Shown piece by piece: positions 5,393 to 8,916 of a stretch of 8,916 bases of DNA. The stretch is taken from NCBI GenBank assembly GCA_003220955.1, contig QHTW01000104.1:1-8916 (forward strand), read 5' to 3'. The notes below the pieces were generated by a model, which was not told where the DNA came from, did not search any database, and saw only the letters and a list, made by a program, of their open reading frames with translations. Positions within the stretch are counted from its first letter, which is position 1. Each line of letters begins with the position of its first letter. Made by a program: the position numbers and the translations under genes. This DNA comes from Gemmatimonadota bacterium (lineage in GTDB: Bacteria > Gemmatimonadota > Gemmatimonadetes > Gemmatimonadales > GWC2-71-9).

Positions 5393-6773
5393 CAGACACG
5401 CTGTTCGAGAAGGTGTGGGACGCACACGTCGTGCAGCAGCTCACGGACGAAGTGGCGTTGCTGTACGTCGATCTGCATCTGATCCATGAGGTCACGTCGC
5501 CGCAGGCGTTTGCCGGCCTGCGCGGCGCGAGCCGCCGGGTGCGGCGGCCGGAGCGGACGCTGGCGACCGTCGATCACAGCATCCCGACCGGGGACCGCTC
5601 GCGCCCCATCGCCGATCCGGTGGCGGCGCGGCAGGTCGACGCGCTCGGCAGCAACGCACGGGAATTCGGGATCGAGCTGTTCGATCTCGCCTCGCCGGGG
5701 CAGGGGATCGTGCACGTCATCGGCCCGGAGCTTGGCGCGACGCAACCGGGAATGGTGATCGTGTGCGGCGACTCGCATACCGCGACGCACGGCGCGTTCG
5801 GCGCCTTCGCGCTCGGCATCGGCACGAGCGAGGTCGAGCACGTGCTGGCGACGCAGACGCTGATCCAGGCGCATGCCAAGAACATGCTGGTCGAGGTCAA
5901 CGGGGCGTCTCCGCCAAGGACCTCATCCTCGCGCTCATCGGCAGAATCGGCACTGCCGGGGCGACGGGCCACGTGATCGAGTACACGGGAGACGCGATCC
6001 GCGCGCTCTCGATGGAAGAACGCATGACGGTGTGCAACATGTCGATCGAGGCGGGTGCCCGCGCCGGAATGATCGCGCCCGACGACCTGACCTTCGCGTA
6101 CCTGCAGGGACGGCCGCGCGCCCCCACCGGGCCGGCGTGGACGAGTGCCGTCGCGCGCTGGCGGGCATTGCGCACGGACCCTGAGGCCCGGTTCGACGCG
6201 CAGGTGAGCCTCGATGCCTCCAGCATCGGCCCGCAGGTCACGTGGGGAACGACACCCGGCATGGTCGCCGACATCACCGCGCGCGTCCCCGATCCCGCGC
6301 AGCTCGGCACCGACACCGAACGCCGCGCCGCGCAGCGGGCGCTGGAGTACATGGGGCTCGAACCCGGCATGCCGCTCGCTGGGATTCCGATCGACCGCGT
6401 GTTCTTGGGATCGTGTACGAACGCGCGCATCGAGGATCTGCGCGCCGCGGCCAGCATCGTGCGTGGCCGGCATGTCGCTCCACGAGTGCGGGCGATGGTC
6501 GTGCCCGGCTCGCAGCGCGTCAAAGCGCAAGCCGAACAGGAGGGTCTCGATCAAGTGTTTCGCGAAGCGGGGTTCGAGTGGCGCAATGCGGGGTGCTCGA
6601 TGTGCCTTGGCATGAACGATGATGTGTTGGGCGCGGGCGAGCGATGTGCGGCGACGTCGAACCGCAATTTCGAGGGACGGCAGGGACGAGGCGGCAGGAC
6701 GCACCTGATGAGCCCGATGATGGCGGCCGCGGCTGCCATCGAGGGCCACCTGGTGGACGTGCGCGAATGGTAG
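5389..6773 (+). pseudogene. leuC: 3-isopropylmalate dehydratase large subunit, interrupted by a frameshift
   Basis: LeuC with LeuD isomerises 2-isopropylmalate to 3-isopropylmalate using a 4Fe-4S cluster. The first part starts at GTG 5389 (GTGA overlap with the ilvC stop) and reads correctly for about 171 codons, with LIHEVTSPQAF, CGDSHTATHGAFGAFALGIG and EVEHVLATQTLIQ. After the codons for VEVNG (near 5902) it runs out of frame to a stop at 5974. The rest of the protein continues from about 5904 in another frame, from GVSAKDLILALIG to the stop at 6771. It keeps the cluster cysteines in GSCTNARIEDL and AGCSMCLGMN. The parts total about 460 residues; family members are near 465. The join lacks one base plus about four codons compared with E. 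coli LeuC, which fits a 13-nt deletion. All other motifs are intact, so the break is recent, an assembly error, or bypassed by recoding. Confidence 0.85.
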
Positions 6774-7354
6774 AGTCTTTTGTGCGCCATCGGGGCACGG
6801 TTGTCACGTTGCTGCGGCGCGACGTGGATACGGATCAGATCATCCCGAAACAGTTTCTCAAAGGCGTCGAGCGCACAGGCTTTGGGCCAGCGCTGTTCTA
6901 CGACTGGCGTTACCGGCCGGACGGTTCACTCGATCCCGCGTTCGAGCTCAACAGCCCCAAGGCGCGGGGGGCGACGATCCTCGTTACGGGGCCCAACTTC
7001 GGCTGCGGGTCCTCCCGCGAGCACGCCGTGTGGGCGCTCGCCCAATACGGATTCCGGGCCATCATCGCACCCTCGTTTGCGGACATTTTCGCGTCCAACT
7101 GCTATCGCAATGGCGTACTGCCGGTGCGATTGCCGGCGTCCGAGGTGGACGATCTCGTTCACGGCACCGAAGCCGGCCGGCGCGAAATCGAGGTTGATCT
7201 GGAGCGGCAGGTGATCACAAATGACCATGGCTTCGAAGCGCGGTTCTCCGCCGATCCCTACGGGCGCGAGCTGCTGCTGCGTGGTCTCGACGAAATCAGC
7301 CGGACGCTGCTCGAGGAGCCGAGCATCGCGGCCTATGAGCGGAGGCATGGATGA
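6767..7354 (+). CDS. leuD: 3-isopropylmalate dehydratase small subunit
   Basis: LeuD is the swivel-domain partner of LeuC; together they convert 2-isopropylmalate to 3-isopropylmalate. The 195-residue length is typical. The N-terminus has the family's VVTLLRRDVDTDQIIPKQFLKG (about 12-33), and NFGCGSSREHAVWAL (77-91) is the diagnostic loop. It is followed by IIAPSFADIFASNCYRNG. The ATG at 6767 overlaps the leuC stop by 7 nt (ATGGTAG), and no strong ribosome site precedes it, so translation probably depends on ribosomes finishing leuC. That makes the leuC frameshift relevant here: ribosomes that terminate at 5974 would not reach this start. The gene itself is intact, and its stop overlaps leuB in an ATGA. 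Confidence 0.95.
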   Translation: MVESFVRHRGTVVTLLRRDVDTDQIIPKQFLKGVERTGFGPALFYDWRYRPDGSLDPAFELNSPKARGATILVTGPNFGCGSSREHAVWALAQYGFRAIIAPSFADIFASNCYRNGVLPVRLPASEVDDLVHGTEAGRREIEVDLERQVITNDHGFEARFSADPYGRELLLRGLDEISRTLLEEPSIAAYERRHG

Positions 7355-8436
7355 AGCGCTACACGATCGCCGTGCTGCCGGGAGACGGCATCGGCCCCGA
7401 CGTGATTGCGCAAGCGGTGCGCGTGCTCGAGGCGGTGGGCGAGCGCTTCGAAATCCGGTTTGCGCTGGACACGTGCCCGGTGGGCGCCGCGGCGGTCCGA
7501 ACGAGCAATAGTCCATTGCCGCCCGAAACCCGCCGCGCGGTGACGCGCAGCCACGCGGTCTTGCTCGGTGCGGTCGGCGATCCCACCCTAGATGGCGCGC
7601 CGCGCGAGCAGCGGCCCGAAACGGGCCTCCTCACCCTGCGCAAGCTGCTGGACGTCTACGCCAACCTGCGCCCGGTCGCCGTCCATGCGGCGCTCGCCGG
7701 CTGCTCGCCGCTCAAGCCCGACCGACTGAAAGGCGTCGATCTGCTCGTCGTGCGCGAGCTGACCGGCGGGCTCTATTATGGCGAGCCGCGCGGCCGCAAC
7801 GGCAAGCGCGCCGTCAATACGCTCGCGTATACGACTGCCGAGATCGATCGCATCGCCCGCGTCGCATTTGACGCGGCGCGCAGCCGCCGGCGACTGGTGA
7901 CCTCGGTCGACAAAGCCAACGTGCTCGAGGTATCGCAGTTGTGGCGGGAAACGGTAACGGAGGTGGGGCGGTCGTATCCCGACGTTCGTTTGGAGCACTG
8001 TTATGTGGACACGGCGGCGATGCGGCTCGTGAGCGATCCTGCGTCGCTCGACGTCGTGCTGACCGAGAACACGTTCGGCGACATCCTGAGCGATGAAGCC
8101 GCCGTGCTGGCCGGCTCGCTCGGCCTGCTGCCATCCGCGTCGCTTGGCGACGGCGCGGGTCTGTTCGAGCCCGTGCACGGCTCGGCTCCGCCGCTCGCGG
8201 GCCGCGATGTCGCCAATCCCATCGGCGCGATTGCGACCGTCGCCATGTTGCTGCGGCACGGGCTCAATCTGCCGGCCCCGGCAGACGCCGTGGACGAAGC
8301 GATCGCGGCAGCACTCGATGCCGGTGCGCGCACGCAGGATCTCGCGCGCCCCGGTGACCAGATCATCGGCACGAAGGAAATGGGGAGCCGCGTGGTCGAG
8401 CTCGTGCTCGCCGAGGCGCTCGAGGGGTTGTCGTGA
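7351..8436 (+). CDS. leuB: 3-isopropylmalate dehydrogenase
   Basis: LeuB oxidises and decarboxylates 3-isopropylmalate with NAD to 2-ketoisocaproate, the last precursor before transamination to leucine. The 361-residue length is normal. Motifs in order are VLPGDGIGPDV (8-18), LLGAVGDP (71-78), RPETGLLTLRK (88-98), NLRP (105-108), VVRELTGGLYYG (133-144), DKANVLE (187-193) with catalytic Lys188, YVD (218-220), and TENTFGDILSDEA (238-250), which supplies the metal-binding Asp residues. FEPVHGSAP (272-280) is the NAD-binding loop. RPETGL in place of the isocitrate-type substrate loop separates it from isocitrate dehydrogenase. The start ATG overlaps the leuD stop and has GGAGG 5 nt upstream. Its own stop overlaps the GTG start of ilvD. 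Confidence 0.96.
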   Translation: MKRYTIAVLPGDGIGPDVIAQAVRVLEAVGERFEIRFALDTCPVGAAAVRTSNSPLPPETRRAVTRSHAVLLGAVGDPTLDGAPREQRPETGLLTLRKLLDVYANLRPVAVHAALAGCSPLKPDRLKGVDLLVVRELTGGLYYGEPRGRNGKRAVNTLAYTTAEIDRIARVAFDAARSRRRLVTSVDKANVLEVSQLWRETVTEVGRSYPDVRLEHCYVDTAAMRLVSDPASLDVVLTENTFGDILSDEAAVLAGSLGLLPSASLGDGAGLFEPVHGSAPPLAGRDVANPIGAIATVAMLLRHGLNLPAPADAVDEAIAAALDAGARTQDLARPGDQIIGTKEMGSRVVELVLAEALEGLS

Positions 8437-8916
8437 CCGACAACTTTCGCAGCCGCTCCATCACGGAAGGGTTGGAGCGCGCGCCCAACCGCGCGATGTT
8501 GCGCGCGGTCGGTTTCCGGGACGGCGATTTCGCGAAGCCAATCGTGGGGATCGCGAGCGCGCACAGCACCATCACCCCATGCAACGCCGGCCTCGATCGC
8601 CTGGCGAAGCGAGCCGAGCAGGCGCTGCGCGCGGCGGGGGCCATGCCGCAGACGTTCGGGACGATCACCGTCAGCGACGGCATCTCGATGGGAACGGAGG
8701 GCATGCGCTATTCGCTCGTGTCGCGAGAAGTCATCGCTGACTCGATCGAGACGGCCTGCGGCGCGCAGCGCATGGATGGGCTGGTCGCGATCGGCGGCTG
8801 CGACAAGAACATGCCGGGCGCGATGATCGCGATCGCGCGGCTCGACATTCCCGCGGTCTTCGTCTACGGCGGCACGATCAAGCCCGGCCATTACGCCGGC
8901 CGCGATCTCACCGTCG
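8433..8916 (+). CDS. ilvD: Dihydroxy-acid dehydratase, N-terminal part (3' end outside window)
   Basis: IlvD removes water from 2,3-dihydroxyisovalerate or 2,3-dihydroxy-3-methylvalerate to give the keto acids for valine/leucine and isoleucine, using an Fe-S cluster and Mg. The first 161 codons are present; a full enzyme has about 560 residues. They begin with MTDNFRSRSITEGLERAPNR, the family N-terminus. Next come HSTITPCNAGL with a cluster Cys at 50, GTITVSDGISMGTEGMRYSL, and AIGGCDKNMPG with the second cluster Cys near 123. The GTG start forms a GTGA overlap with the leuB stop and has GAGGGG 5 nt upstream. The sugar-acid dehydratase relative (Edd) is less likely in this operon. Nothing abnormal is visible before the window edge. 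Confidence 0.95.
   Translation, partial: MTDNFRSRSITEGLERAPNRAMLRAVGFRDGDFAKPIVGIASAHSTITPCNAGLDRLAKRAEQALRAAGAMPQTFGTITVSDGISMGTEGMRYSLVSREVIADSIETACGAQRMDGLVAIGGCDKNMPGAMIAIARLDIPAVFVYGGTIKPGHYAGRDLTV

Overview
The window reads as a chromosomal segment of a high-GC, Gram-negative-type bacterium. Its main content is one plus-strand operon for branched-chain amino acid biosynthesis. The gene order (leuA, ilvB, an ilvN-like ACT domain, ilvC, leuC, leuD, leuB, ilvD), the strong G+C-ending codon bias and a GGGTCAGGGG-type palindromic repeat remind me of Acidobacteriota (Vicinamibacteria-like) genomes. That placement is only a tentative inference.

Layout. Positions 1-464 hold the C-terminal catalytic part of a tyrosine recombinase that enters from the left edge. 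Positions 505-576 are an intact tRNA-Thr(CGT). Positions 577-818 form a regulatory leader: a short leucine-rich peptide (634-732), an antiterminator strand (700-712) and a perfect intrinsic terminator (767-799). I interpret this as a ribosome-mediated leucine attenuator. From 819 to the right edge the operon is packed tightly: leuA (819-2372), ilvB (2379-4067), an ACT domain open into ilvC (4064-5392), a frameshifted leuC (5389-6773), leuD (6767-7354), leuB (7351-8436) and the 5' part of ilvD (8433 to the edge). Most junctions are 4-nt ATGA or GTGA overlaps, which suggests translational coupling.

How the genes work together. IlvB (with its ACT partner), IlvC and IlvD form the common valine/isoleucine pathway to 2-ketoisovalerate. 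LeuA, LeuCD and LeuB divert 2-ketoisovalerate to 2-ketoisocaproate, the leucine precursor. A single attenuator that senses leucyl-tRNA would therefore control the whole set; no isoleucine codon occurs in the leader peptide.

Unusual points. (1) The leader is a complete attenuator with a 12-of-13 bp antiterminator. (2) The ACT regulatory domain has no stop codon and is in frame with ketol-acid reductoisomerase, although a strong internal ribosome binding site precedes the ilvC ATG. (3) leuC is broken by a frameshift that best fits a 13-nt deletion between short direct repeats. (4) The interdomain linker of IlvB is encoded by an imperfect palindromic GTCAGG-type repeat. Items 2 and 3 could each be an assembly or indel error and should be checked against reads first.
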